DNA of 6,881 bases from an uncultured Paludibacter sp. (GCA_937897985.1 CALCBD010000008.1:1-6881), one strand, 5' to 3'. Numbered from the stretch's first letter, positions 1 through 6,100 are shown. Numbers and translations: made by a program. Notes: generated from the sequence alone by a model not told the origin.

Positions 1-301
1 AATAAACAGTGATAATTTAATGCTCTTCCCGAAGGGAATTTAGTTCAACACACGCCCCGTTACCACTCAATTTCATCCTTCGCTACCGCTCAATTTCATC
101 GCGTGGTGGGAGATATAAATAACAGGAAGTAATTTGTGGGACGAAAGGATTTGTGGAGCAGCAGAGAGATAAAATAAAACCAAAACGAGAGATAAAGAAG
201 TTTTTGCGCAGACTCTCGTTAGCGGTTATAGCAGAAAAAAAAAGACAGTATTGCATGAATTCAGAAAACGGAGAAAAAAACAACTTAAAACTCGACAATA
301 A
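1..301. other. Non-coding leader region with fragments of the repeat family
   Basis: No convincing gene is present. The stretch contains two copies of the 12-mer CTCAATTTCATC (66-77 and 89-100) and a short GC-richer block around 50-110. It also holds GTTAGCGGTTATAGC at 218-232, which resembles the GTTAG boundary seen at 1310. A + frame is open from 123 to a TGA at 303-305 that overlaps the next ATG by ATGA. Its only ATG (255) would give 16 residues, so I do not call it. The block may be a degraded relative of the structured repeats at 1053 and 2833; that is inference. Confidence 0.4.
66..100. repeat. Direct repeat pair, CTCAATTTCATC
   Basis: The 12-mer CTCAATTTCATC occurs exactly at 66-77 and 89-100, a 23-bp offset. 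The spacer contains CTTCGCTAC, which resembles GCTACGCTG and GCTTCGCTG inside the two larger repeats downstream. The pair may be part of a diverged copy of that family. Confidence 0.5.
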
Positions 302-850
302 ATGAACGACAATAAAATGAGAACTGTATTTTTCGGACTAATAACTTGTTTGATTTGTCTTACAACATTAGAATCTTGTTCCATTTTCGGAATCGAGAAA
401 ATAATAATTCGTAAGTCAGATTTTAATTATACTGATAATGATATTCTTTTTCAGGGGAAACTTAGTTCAATCAATGTCAAAAATGAAGGGACCATTATTT
501 TTCCAATACACTCAAAAAAGAGAGCAGCGGTTACTATGGACAGACCAAACTTAGAAAGAACAGAATCCTATCTTACCGTTGAATATCAGCCAACGATTTT
601 GTTTCTGACAAGGGAAAGATTTGTGTTAAATATGGGTTGTACAATTTACGGCAAATTATCAAAAGAAAAGGATAACTCTTTTGATATTTTGTACATAGAA
701 AATTCAAATGATTGCCAGACGAAAGAATTCAACAAAATTCAAAATTTGGTAATTGACGCTTTGAATGCTTCAAATAAATGCATAATAGACAATGAAACCA
801 TATATTTCAAAAGAGATGACAAGGTGTTGATGGTTTATAATGTAATATGA
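302..850 (+). CDS. Putative lipoprotein with META (HslJ)-like C-terminal region
   Basis: This encodes 182 residues. An N-terminal hydrophobic stretch (about 8-22) leads into a lipobox-like L-E-S-C with Cys26, so the protein is probably lipidated and membrane-anchored. The C-terminal part (about 98-180) resembles the META/HslJ fold: a GC motif at 112-113, a second Cys at 138 in an N-D-C-Q context, a helix-like segment ending in DALNAS, then an IDNETIYF strand and a final DDKVLMVY strand. META domains occur in small envelope or heat-shock-associated proteins of poorly defined role; the assignment is by eye. ATG 317 (residue 6) is an equally plausible start that puts Arg immediately before the hydrophobic core. 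There is no Shine-Dalgarno, as is usual in Bacteroidota. The lipoprotein call is firmer than the domain call. Confidence 0.75.
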   Translation: MNDNKMRTVFFGLITCLICLTTLESCSIFGIEKIIIRKSDFNYTDNDILFQGKLSSINVKNEGTIIFPIHSKKRAAVTMDRPNLERTESYLTVEYQPTILFLTRERFVLNMGCTIYGKLSKEKDNSFDILYIENSNDCQTKEFNKIQNLVIDALNASNKCIIDNETIYFKRDDKVLMVYNVI

Positions 851-1052
851 ATCTATTGCCCATAAGAATCGGCGGACAGTTTCGAATAATACAGACAGTT
901 AGATGACAAATGGGAAAACAACTTGACTTTGTGGCTGACGAACCTTTTCGTGTCCAGACAACTTTTTTGACTGACTGGAAAGTGAAACGAACAGATTTAG
1001 AGCATTTAAACAACCGAAAACGAAACTCGACAGGAAAACACAAAGCTACAAA
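851..1052. other. Intergenic region, one weak 49-codon ORF
   Basis: A + strand ORF runs from ATG 910 to TAA 1057-1059 (49 residues, rich in Lys, Arg and Asn). Its stop lies inside the CCCCTAAC that begins the structured repeat. It has no signal peptide, no recognisable domain and no promoter, and is more likely chance than a gene. No terminator hairpin follows the upstream lipoprotein gene. Confidence 0.35.
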
Positions 1053-1319
1053 CCCCTAACACCCGCCCCCGTATGTTTGCAAGATATTTCAAATTGAGAA
1101 AAAAATGAGATATTTGCAAACAAACCGGGAAGAATTAGCAAAGGGAATAGCAACACACGCTCCATTCACCTGCTGTCTGACGTGCATTCCGTTCCCGCAT
1201 TAGCTACGCTGACCGTTGGTTCACTTTGTCGCTGTGCGACAGCGAACGCTCCCGCAACCAAAGGTCACGACCAACGGGAGTAAACCGCCAACTGCCCATA
1301 GCATCGGTAGTTAGGGGGC
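1053..1319. repeat. Structured intergenic repeat, copy 1 (long form)
   Basis: The element is bounded by an exact 8-bp inverted repeat, CCCCTAAC (1053-1060) and GTTAGGGG (1310-1317). The part at about 1171-1305 is homologous to copy 2. Shared blocks are CTGACRTGC, GCATTAGCTWCGCTGA, TTCACTTTGTCG, CGACAGCGAA and GCTCCCGCAACC. Inside are a hairpin with arms 1219-1232 and 1236-1247 (loop TGT) and an enclosing stem CCGTTG (1213-1218) with CAACGG (1272-1277). It is clearly richer in GC than the flanking genes. It could act as folded single-stranded DNA, as RNA, or as a recombination site; the sequence does not say which. Confidence 0.75.
1074..1122. promoter_or_regulatory. Long AT-rich inverted repeat with promoter-like -7 motif
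   Basis: TGTTTGCAA (1074-1082) and TTGCAAACA (1114-1122) pair perfectly. Pairing continues through ATAT and TCA/TGA with one bulge and one mismatch, giving a 17-bp-class stem around an A-rich loop. The right arm contains GATATTTG (1109-1116), one base from the Bacteroidota -7 consensus TAnnTTTG. ATATTTGCAAA here is identical to the 11 bases at the Fic promoter (3059-3069). It could be a promoter with an operator-like palindrome for the gene at 1361, but the leader would be about 240 nt and would include the folded repeat. Confidence 0.4.
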
Positions 1320-1360
1320 ATAGTAAAAAAAAAAGACTAACAGCTAAAATAATAACATGT

Positions 1361-2797
1361 ATGAAAAAATTATCTTTAATTCTCATAGTTTTACTCACAA
1401 CGATTTCTCTTAAATCTCAAAATGGTTATCAAACTGTTTACTCTAACAGAACAGCATATTTTCAGGGAGAGTATAATATAGTTGAAACTCTTAAAATTGA
1501 TTCTTGTAAATTTAAAAACGATTCCATTTTATTCCCTTCCAGAACTTTACAATTAATTGGAGATGAATGTTATGATCCTTTTGGAGGCGGTTGGGCGGGA
1601 AAAAAAATTATTATAAATGACGAATGGAACTATTTTTTTAACGACGAAAACGATACTATTAAAATAAAAACAAATGCAGTATTAAATGAAACATGGAATT
1701 TGTTTCTAAAACCTGACATTACAATTACTGCAACAATAACCAATTTGGATACAATTACTGTTTTGGGAGTTATAGATTCTGTTAAAACTATCACTTTACA
1801 TTTTTACGATAATACAATGAAACCCCGGCCACATGAACTTGAAGGAACCACAATTGCAATCAGTAAACATTCTGGTCTAACAAAAACGTTAAACTTTACA
1901 TATTTTCCTACCGTCAGATTCAGACCAGCTGACTATGTTACAAAGAATTTAGATCTTATTGGAATAACCAACCCTGAATCGGGACAACAAAATATTAAAT
2001 GGTTCGATGTATTTGATTTTCAGGAAGGGGATGAATTTCATTATGTTAATTTCTCAAATTCGTTAATGTTAGGTGGAAGTGCCCATGAAAAAAAATATAT
2101 AATACGTATAATAAAGAGAGAAAACTTTGAGGATTCAATACGATACACAGAGAATATTGAAACATTACTCAAATATAAGCAGAATGCTTCAAGTGATTAT
2201 ATAACAACGTATGACAATCAACAAGTTACCAGTATCGTTTATAAAAATGCTGTGTTCGATCATGAACCGGGAATTCCGGTATTTCAGAATGATAGTTCAA
2301 TGTTGGTAGTTTATCCAGGCTTTAGTGTTAATAGTTCCCCGGAAAGGTATTTTAAAGAAAATGATTGTTGGCATAGATCCAATGTAATTGATGATGCATG
2401 TAATTATACTTCATATGCAAAAGGAAGAGGACTGATCGCTTCGGGTAGTGGATGTTGGGAATGGCAAAGTTACGATTATACACAACAAGTATATTATAAA
2501 AAAAACTCATTGGCATGGGGAACTCCACTGTTGCTTACAGATATTAATGAATTGTCAGAATTATCAGAAATAAAAGTTTATCCGAACCCAAAAGCTGATA
2601 AAATTTATGTTTATTTGAATGACTTTTCTCGTTCCTACTCATTTGAGTTATTAGATGCTAAAGGAGAAACAATTAAAAAAACAGAGTTAAAAACCAATAG
2701 TAATATAATAAGTTTAAAGAATTTAAACAGAGGGATCTATTTATATCGCTTGACGATGGAAAACAAACAGATAAAATCGGGGAAAATAATTAAATAA
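1361..2797 (+). CDS. T9SS type A sorting domain protein, function unknown
   Basis: This encodes 478 residues. A Sec signal peptide (MKK followed by a hydrophobic core to about residue 18, cleavage likely after LKSQ at 20) fixes the start at ATG 1361. The frame is open further upstream, but only through the structured repeat. The C-terminal ~77 residues (402-478) are a typical type A T9SS sorting domain: KVYPNP at 405-410, a central FELLDAKGETI strand, the LNRGIYLYRL signature and a terminal SGKIIK. The protein should cross the outer membrane through PorSS/T9SS and be released or surface-attached. The middle (21-400) is rich in beta-type sequence with no catalytic motif I recognise. It includes FDFQEGDEFHY (218-228) and a Cys-containing region at 336-390 ending KNSLAWGTPL. 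It seems to be a standalone transcription unit, followed by structured repeat copy 2. Confidence 0.9.
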   Translation: MKKLSLILIVLLTTISLKSQNGYQTVYSNRTAYFQGEYNIVETLKIDSCKFKNDSILFPSRTLQLIGDECYDPFGGGWAGKKIIINDEWNYFFNDENDTIKIKTNAVLNETWNLFLKPDITITATITNLDTITVLGVIDSVKTITLHFYDNTMKPRPHELEGTTIAISKHSGLTKTLNFTYFPTVRFRPADYVTKNLDLIGITNPESGQQNIKWFDVFDFQEGDEFHYVNFSNSLMLGGSAHEKKYIIRIIKRENFEDSIRYTENIETLLKYKQNASSDYITTYDNQQVTSIVYKNAVFDHEPGIPVFQNDSSMLVVYPGFSVNSSPERYFKENDCWHRSNVIDDACNYTSYAKGRGLIASGSGCWEWQSYDYTQQVYYKKNSLAWGTPLLLTDINELSELSEIKVYPNPKADKIYVYLNDFSRSYSFELLDAKGETIKKTELKTNSNIISLKNLNRGIYLYRLTMENKQIKSGKIIK

Positions 2798-2832
2798 TAG
2801 CGACAATTACGTATTAAAAATGAAAACTACGA

Positions 2833-3005
2833 CCCCCTAACTCACGTTTAAGTGCATTGGCGGCTGACATGCTTTCCGCTCCTGCATTAGCTTCGCTGAA
2901 CTTCGATTCACTTTGTCGTTCCACGACAGCGAATGCTCCCGCAACCGGAACATGCCGTTTATCGGTTCCGCCAAATGTCCATAGTCCGGGTCGATAGCGA
3001 TAAGG
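2833..3005. repeat. Structured intergenic repeat, copy 2
   Basis: It begins with CCCCCTAAC (2833-2841), as copy 1 does, but has no matching GTTAGGGG at its right end. GCATTGGCGG (2854-2863) pairs with CCGCCAAATGTC (2968-2979) with one bulge. GAAC-tt-CGAT (2898-2907) pairs with ATCGGTTC (2961-2968). The apical hairpin has arms 2906-2919 and 2923-2934 with loop TCC. Its terminal pairs differ from copy 1 in a compensatory way (A-T in place of G-C at the base and at the loop-closing end). It lies directly upstream of the Fic promoter, so it is probably outside that transcript. Confidence 0.75.
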
Positions 3006-3037
3006 CATTAAAATAAAAATATCAGCAAAATTTTTAA

Positions 3038-3065
3038 TTGAAGTCGCGCTTATTTAATATATTTG
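3038..3065 (+). promoter_or_regulatory. Bacteroidota-type promoter for the Fic gene
   Basis: A perfect -7 element TATATTTG (3058-3065) matches TAnnTTTG. A TTG at 3038-3040 lies 17 bases upstream in the -33 position. Transcription would begin near 3072, giving a leader of about 35 nt before ATG 3107. The promoter suggests the Fic gene is transcribed on its own. Confidence 0.6.
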
Positions 3066-3106
3066 CAAAAAATTTAAATAAGAACTGATTCTATTAAAAC
3101 TACAGC

Positions 3107-4231
3107 ATGAAAACATTCAAAGCAGGAACATATATTAATCAGGGCTTTTACAAAAGCTTTCAACCTGAATTAATCAACAAACAATTGCTGATTGATAACA
3201 TGGAGGTATTACAACTTTTGAGTAAAGCCGACAGGGAATTAGGTCGTTTAGACATGTATTCGAACTATATTCCGAATGTAGATTTATTTATAAGCATGCA
3301 TGTTGCCAAAGAAGCTACACAGAGTAGTAGAATTGAGGGAACGCAAACCAATATTGACGATGCTCTACTTGACAGGGAAGATATTCCACCTGACAAAAGA
3401 GATGATTGGGAAGAAGTCCAGAATTACATTAAGGCTATGGAATGGGCTGTACCTGCATTGGACAAACTCCCTTTTTCGGCAAGATTAATCAGGGAAACTC
3501 ACAAAGTCCTTCTTCAGGGAGTAAGAGGTGAGAAAAAGCAACCCGGAGAGTTTCGGACAAGTCAGAATTGGATTGGTGGAGCTACAATAAATGATGCTGT
3601 TTTTGTACCACCGGTTCACACAACAGTTCCGGATCTAATGAGTGACATTGAGAAATTTCTTCACAATGAAGAAATACATTTCCCTGAATTGCTTAAAATC
3701 GGATTAGTTCATTATCAGTTTGAGACAATTCACCCTTTTCTTGACGGAAATGGAAGAGTTGGAAGACTTTTAATTCCTCTGTATTTAGTGAGTAAAGGTA
3801 TTTTGCAGAAACCGATATTATATTTATCGGACTTTTTTGGAAAAAATCGAAAACTTTATTACGATAATTTGACTCTTGTTAGAGAGAAAAATGATTTAAA
3901 TCAGTGGTTTAAGTTTTTTCTTGTTGGAATCATTCAGACTGCTGAGAGCGGAATTGCAACATTCGACAAAATTCTTCAATTGCAGAAATCGACAGAAATA
4001 CAATTGCAGACTTTGGGCAGTAGAGCCGCAAATGCAAAAAAAGTGGTTGACTACTTATATAAACGACCAATAATAAATGCAGAAAAGATTAGTGAAATTA
4101 CGGGAATTTCCATGCCGACTGCTTATAAACTAATTGTAGACTTAGAAAGGTTGGAAATTTTAAAAGAAATCACAGGTGGACAGAGAGGAAGAACTTATGT
4201 TTATGACAAATATTTCCAAATATTCCGATAA
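3107..4231 (+). CDS. Fic family protein, class II AMP-transferase with C-terminal winged helix
   Basis: This encodes 374 residues, close to the length of the standalone SoFic/BtFic type. The N-terminal part (about 20-90) is a Fic_N-type helical region containing the inhibitory motif S73-S-R-I-E77-G78, matching [S/T]xxxE[G/N]. Its Glu normally blocks ATP gamma-phosphate placement, which makes this class II (self-inhibited). The catalytic motif HPFLDGNGRVGR is complete at 209-220: His209 is the base, Asp213 binds metal, and the GNGRxGR loop binds phosphate. The upstream flap lies around 155-172. The C-terminal segment (about 310-370) is winged-helix-like, with EKISEITGISMPTAYKLIVD as the HTH. 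The family transfers AMP from ATP to Ser, Thr or Tyr hydroxyls; the target here is unknown. Because the inhibitory motif is built in, a separate antitoxin is not expected, and none is adjacent. The start is supported by the promoter at 3038-3065. All key residues are intact. Confidence 0.96.
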   Translation: MKTFKAGTYINQGFYKSFQPELINKQLLIDNMEVLQLLSKADRELGRLDMYSNYIPNVDLFISMHVAKEATQSSRIEGTQTNIDDALLDREDIPPDKRDDWEEVQNYIKAMEWAVPALDKLPFSARLIRETHKVLLQGVRGEKKQPGEFRTSQNWIGGATINDAVFVPPVHTTVPDLMSDIEKFLHNEEIHFPELLKIGLVHYQFETIHPFLDGNGRVGRLLIPLYLVSKGILQKPILYLSDFFGKNRKLYYDNLTLVREKNDLNQWFKFFLVGIIQTAESGIATFDKILQLQKSTEIQLQTLGSRAANAKKVVDYLYKRPIINAEKISEITGISMPTAYKLIVDLERLEILKEITGGQRGRTYVYDKYFQIFR

Positions 4232-4246
4232 ATGTCCGGCAACAAA

Positions 4247-4280
4247 TAACCGCCTATAGGCATTGGCTGGCTGACATGCA
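4247..4280. repeat. Structured repeat, copy 3 (left-end fragment)
   Basis: Sixteen bases after the Fic stop, GCATTGGCTGGCTGACATGC (4260-4279) matches copy 2 GCATTGGCGGCTGACATGC (2854-2872) with a single extra base. It is preceded by TAACCGCC, the counterpart of TAACTCACG in copy 2. The similarity stops abruptly at about 4280, where AT-rich DNA leading into the next gene begins. Only the left end survives. Confidence 0.65.
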
Positions 4281-4310
4281 TTTAAATTTAATGCTGTAAA
4301 TAGAGTGAAA

Positions 4311-5075
4311 ATGAACATCGAAAAAGAAAAATTTCAAATGAAAAATCCGAATAAACGCCTCATGATTATTACCGGTACATTCTTTACCGGTATTCGTCGT
4401 TGGGCTGTCACTTTAACATGCATTTTATTTCTATTGGGACAAATTGTTACAGCAGATCATATCTGTGCCCAAAAACTCATAACAATCAGGGGTTTTGTGT
4501 TGGATGGAATGACTAAAAACCCTGTTCCTAATGCAACAATAAAATTATCGAAAAACAGGATAATGGTAGCTGAGTTTGATGGAAAGTTCGAATTCAGCTG
4601 TTTGCGTGAAGATACTCTTATATTCACTGCAATAGGTTATTGTCCCCGTTTGTTGGGAGTTAATGATTTACTTGCTGATTCGACGAAGTGTAATGTGTTT
4701 ATGCAACCGGTTGTTTATCAGCTTCGTTCGGTACAGGTAGTTGCCGAAAAAAAGAAAACTAAAATTTCAGAAGTTTTTACTTTTCTGTCTGACGTATCGC
4801 ACCCCTTCACTTATTTCAGCAGGGAAGAAAGATTTAAGCGCAGATTAGCAAAACTCAAGTCAAACAGTACATTTTTCTCTCAAAATATATACTGGCAAAT
4901 CAATCGCCCGTTTATTGTTGGAATAAGTAAACTAAAAGGTGAGGAATTAGATAAATGCATAATTTATTGCAATACTCATATTGTTTTATCGCCTATCGAT
5001 GATGAGAGAACCATTACAAATAAATTACTGCTTTTAATTTCCGATTATTTTAAAAGAACTAAAAACGAAAGCTGA
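4311..5075 (+). CDS. Carboxypeptidase regulatory-like domain protein, secreted or periplasmic
   Basis: This encodes 254 residues. After a basic N-terminus there is a hydrophobic segment (31-48) ending HICAQ, so signal cleavage is likely near residue 54. A CarboxypepD_reg-like beta-sandwich follows (about 56-145): ITIRGFVLDGMTKNPVPNATI, then AEFDGKFEF, then LIFTAIGY, the usual order of motifs. The tail (about 150-250) has the SREERFKRRLAKL and LKGEELDKCIIYCN pattern I associate with small Bacteroidota proteins of this type; their function is unknown. ATG 4311 is my choice. GTG 4305 and ATG 4338 are also in frame, and 4338 would shorten the basic n-region. No clear promoter or Shine-Dalgarno is seen. 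TACCGGTA occurs twice inside the coding region (4370-4377, 4385-4392), probably by chance. Confidence 0.85.
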   Translation: MNIEKEKFQMKNPNKRLMIITGTFFTGIRRWAVTLTCILFLLGQIVTADHICAQKLITIRGFVLDGMTKNPVPNATIKLSKNRIMVAEFDGKFEFSCLREDTLIFTAIGYCPRLLGVNDLLADSTKCNVFMQPVVYQLRSVQVVAEKKKTKISEVFTFLSDVSHPFTYFSREERFKRRLAKLKSNSTFFSQNIYWQINRPFIVGISKLKGEELDKCIIYCNTHIVLSPIDDERTITNKLLLLISDYFKRTKNES

Positions 5076-5083
5076 AAACTGTA

Positions 5084-5100
5084 CTTTTTTTGAAAAAAAG
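5084..5100. other. Short perfect palindrome after the CarboxypepD_reg-like gene
   Basis: CTTTTTTT (5084-5091) and AAAAAAAG (5093-5100) are separated by a single G, nine bases after the TGA stop. An A/T-only stem with no loop room would be a weak intrinsic terminator. The T-run could still contribute to termination, or it could be chance in AT-rich DNA. Confidence 0.25.
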
Positions 5101-5475
5101 CAAGGAATCAAACGGCTATCAAGGGTATACTATTAGTACAAGTAAATGTAATTTTCCTGTGTGTCAAATCTTTGACAGTGTGGCTGAAAGACACCAATTA
5201 GAATTCCGGTAGCGCAGAGTTTGTTAATGATTCGGGTGAAAATCTGATAGTTACCGGAATCTGTTTCGGGAATATGAAAGAATTGTACAGAATTTAATTT
5301 GTGGTGATTAACTGAATAATCTGACACAACTAACTTTAAGCTTGAATCAAATGTGTGTTGAGTAAGAAAGAAATAAACAAGAATTGTTCTCAAATTCAGA
5401 ATATTAACTGTCTCGATAATTAAAAAAGAATGATTTAAAAATTTCGAAGTTTTGAAAGTGTAAAAAGATAAATTT
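5101..5475. other. Gene-free stretch, possible decayed coding sequence at about 5105-5315
   Basis: No intact gene is seen. One + frame reads about 34 codons without a stop, with varied, protein-like composition, up to a TAG at about 5210. The +1 frame continues from about 5203 for about 30 codons (containing EFVNDSGENLIVTG) to a TAA at about 5295. A single-base frameshift joining them is a possible remnant of a small gene, but I cannot name its family. ATTCCGGTA (5203-5211) and TACCGGAAT (5252-5260) form a 9-bp inverted repeat in the overlap. The rest, to 5475, is AT-rich and featureless. Confidence 0.25.
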
Positions 5476-5479
5476 TTAC

Positions 5480-5487
5480 TATATTTG
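5480..5487 (+). promoter_or_regulatory. Candidate -7 promoter element, TATATTTG
   Basis: This is a perfect match to the Bacteroidota -7 consensus. The nearest TTTG (5451-5454) is 25 bases upstream, longer than usual for the -33 element. A second TATATTTG lies at 5540-5547, just before a hairpin. Either could have transcribed the Kelch fragment or an ancestor gene. In DNA this rich in A and T one such match by chance is not surprising. Confidence 0.3.
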
Positions 5488-5544
5488 ACGTGTTTTAAGA
5501 CTTTTTATACAGATATAAATTTTTTAATCAATTTCTAACTATAT

Positions 5545-5587
5545 TTGAAAACAGGATTCAAGTATAAAACCTGAATCCTGTAGTTTT
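5545..5587 (+). terminator. Hairpin, terminator-type, upstream copy of a pair
   Basis: CAGGATTCA (5552-5560) pairs with TGAATCCTG (5572-5580) around an A-rich loop and is followed by TAGTTTT. The T-tract is interrupted, so termination may be weak. The 37 bases 5545-5581 align without gaps to 6054-6090. No intact gene ends just upstream; it may mark the end of the decayed stretch before it. Confidence 0.5.
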
Positions 5588-5619
5588 GAGTTTACACAAA
5601 ATTTTGGATAGTCCCCAAA

Positions 5620-6009
5620 ATGAACAATTTTGCCGGTTCTTTCAATTTCTCTTCAACTTTTGTCGTTAACGGAACAGCATATTTAGTTGTGTACGGTCAT
5701 ACATGGAGGTATAATGTTAGTTCTGACACATGGTCCGATATTGCAACAAATCCATTTTTCAAAGAATACTATAGTGTAGATGCCATTGGGTTTGCATTAA
5801 ACAATACAGGTTATGTTTTACATTCGGGACAGAGCCTGTATAAATATGATGTTACCAATAATTCCTGGACTCTTGTTACTTATTATCCAGGAAGCAGGGC
5901 TGACAATTCTTATAAAACAACATTTATTATTGGTGATAAAGCTTATATAGCTGCTACATCCGGAAACTATTCTGGTAATTCTCCACTAATGTATTCATAT
6001 CAGGAGTAG
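5620..6009 (+). pseudogene. Kelch-repeat protein fragment
   Basis: This encodes 129 residues from ATG 5620; the frame is open back to 5590. Three Kelch-type blades are visible (about 13-41, 55-86, 99-127). They show the alternating pattern of a hydrophobic strand (FVVNGTAYLV; YSVDAIGFALNNTGYVL; TTFIIGDKAYIA) and the aromatic strand YxxxxxxW, as in YNVSSDTW and YKYDVTNNSW. A full propeller needs six or seven blades, and Bacteroidota versions usually carry a signal peptide and often IPT/TIG domains or a T9SS tail. None is present here. The fragment is probably the 3' end of a larger secreted Kelch gene whose 5' part was lost, or a short unsecreted protein. A strong terminator follows 50 bases after the stop, which fits the original 3' end. 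Confidence 0.65.
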
Positions 6010-6053
6010 ATCTTAAAATTTTCTGAAAATAAACAAGACAAATCTCACTTAAA

Positions 6054-6095
6054 TTGAAAACAGGGTTCAGGTATTTTACCTGTATCCTGTTTTTT
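6054..6095 (+). terminator. Strong intrinsic terminator after the Kelch fragment
   Basis: A 13-position stem (6061-6073 with 6077-6089, loop TTT) has one G-T pair and one mismatch. It is followed directly by six T residues (6090-6095). This is the clearest Rho-independent terminator in the window and the sister copy of the hairpin at 5545-5587. Confidence 0.8.
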
Positions 6096-6100
6096 GTCAT

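Noticed and set aside
66..100. CRISPR-like repeats
   Set aside because: Only two 12-bp copies at a 23-bp offset, with no further units and no cas genes.
83..298. Minus-strand 71-codon open frame
   Set aside because: It has no domain or homologous feel, starts opposite the lipoprotein start region, and covers DNA containing short repeats. Likely chance.
123..305. + strand open frame ending with an ATGA overlap to the lipoprotein start
   Set aside because: The overlap suggests coupling, but there is no good start codon (ATG 255 gives 16 residues; GTG 153 is unsupported) and it runs through a repeat-like motif.
807..1043. Minus-strand 78-codon open frame
   Set aside because: It overlaps the lipoprotein 3' end, and the composition gives no support for coding.
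910..1059. 49-codon + strand ORF before repeat copy 1
   Set aside because: No promoter, ribosome site or recognisable domain, and its stop is supplied by the repeat boundary. It could be cassette-tail noise.
1053..1319. Classical integron attC site
   Set aside because: The element is far longer than usual attC sites, the boundary motifs deviate from GTTRRRY and RYYYAAC, and no integrase is seen. Kept only as a cassette-like analogy.
1226..1360. 45-codon N-terminal extension of the T9SS protein
   Set aside because: It is the structured repeat read in frame. It would bury the clear signal peptide that begins at ATG 1361.
2814..3008. Minus-strand 64-codon open frame over repeat copy 2
   Set aside because: It is an open frame created by the GC-richer repeat. 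The same repeat in copy 1 gives a different peptide, and conservation there is structural.
3300..3488. + strand 62-codon frame inside the Fic gene
   Set aside because: Out-of-frame shadow of an intact, strongly supported coding sequence.
5133..5393. Minus-strand 86-codon open frame
   Set aside because: No signal peptide, domain or promoter. The opposite strand reads at least as protein-like in two pieces. Left unassigned.
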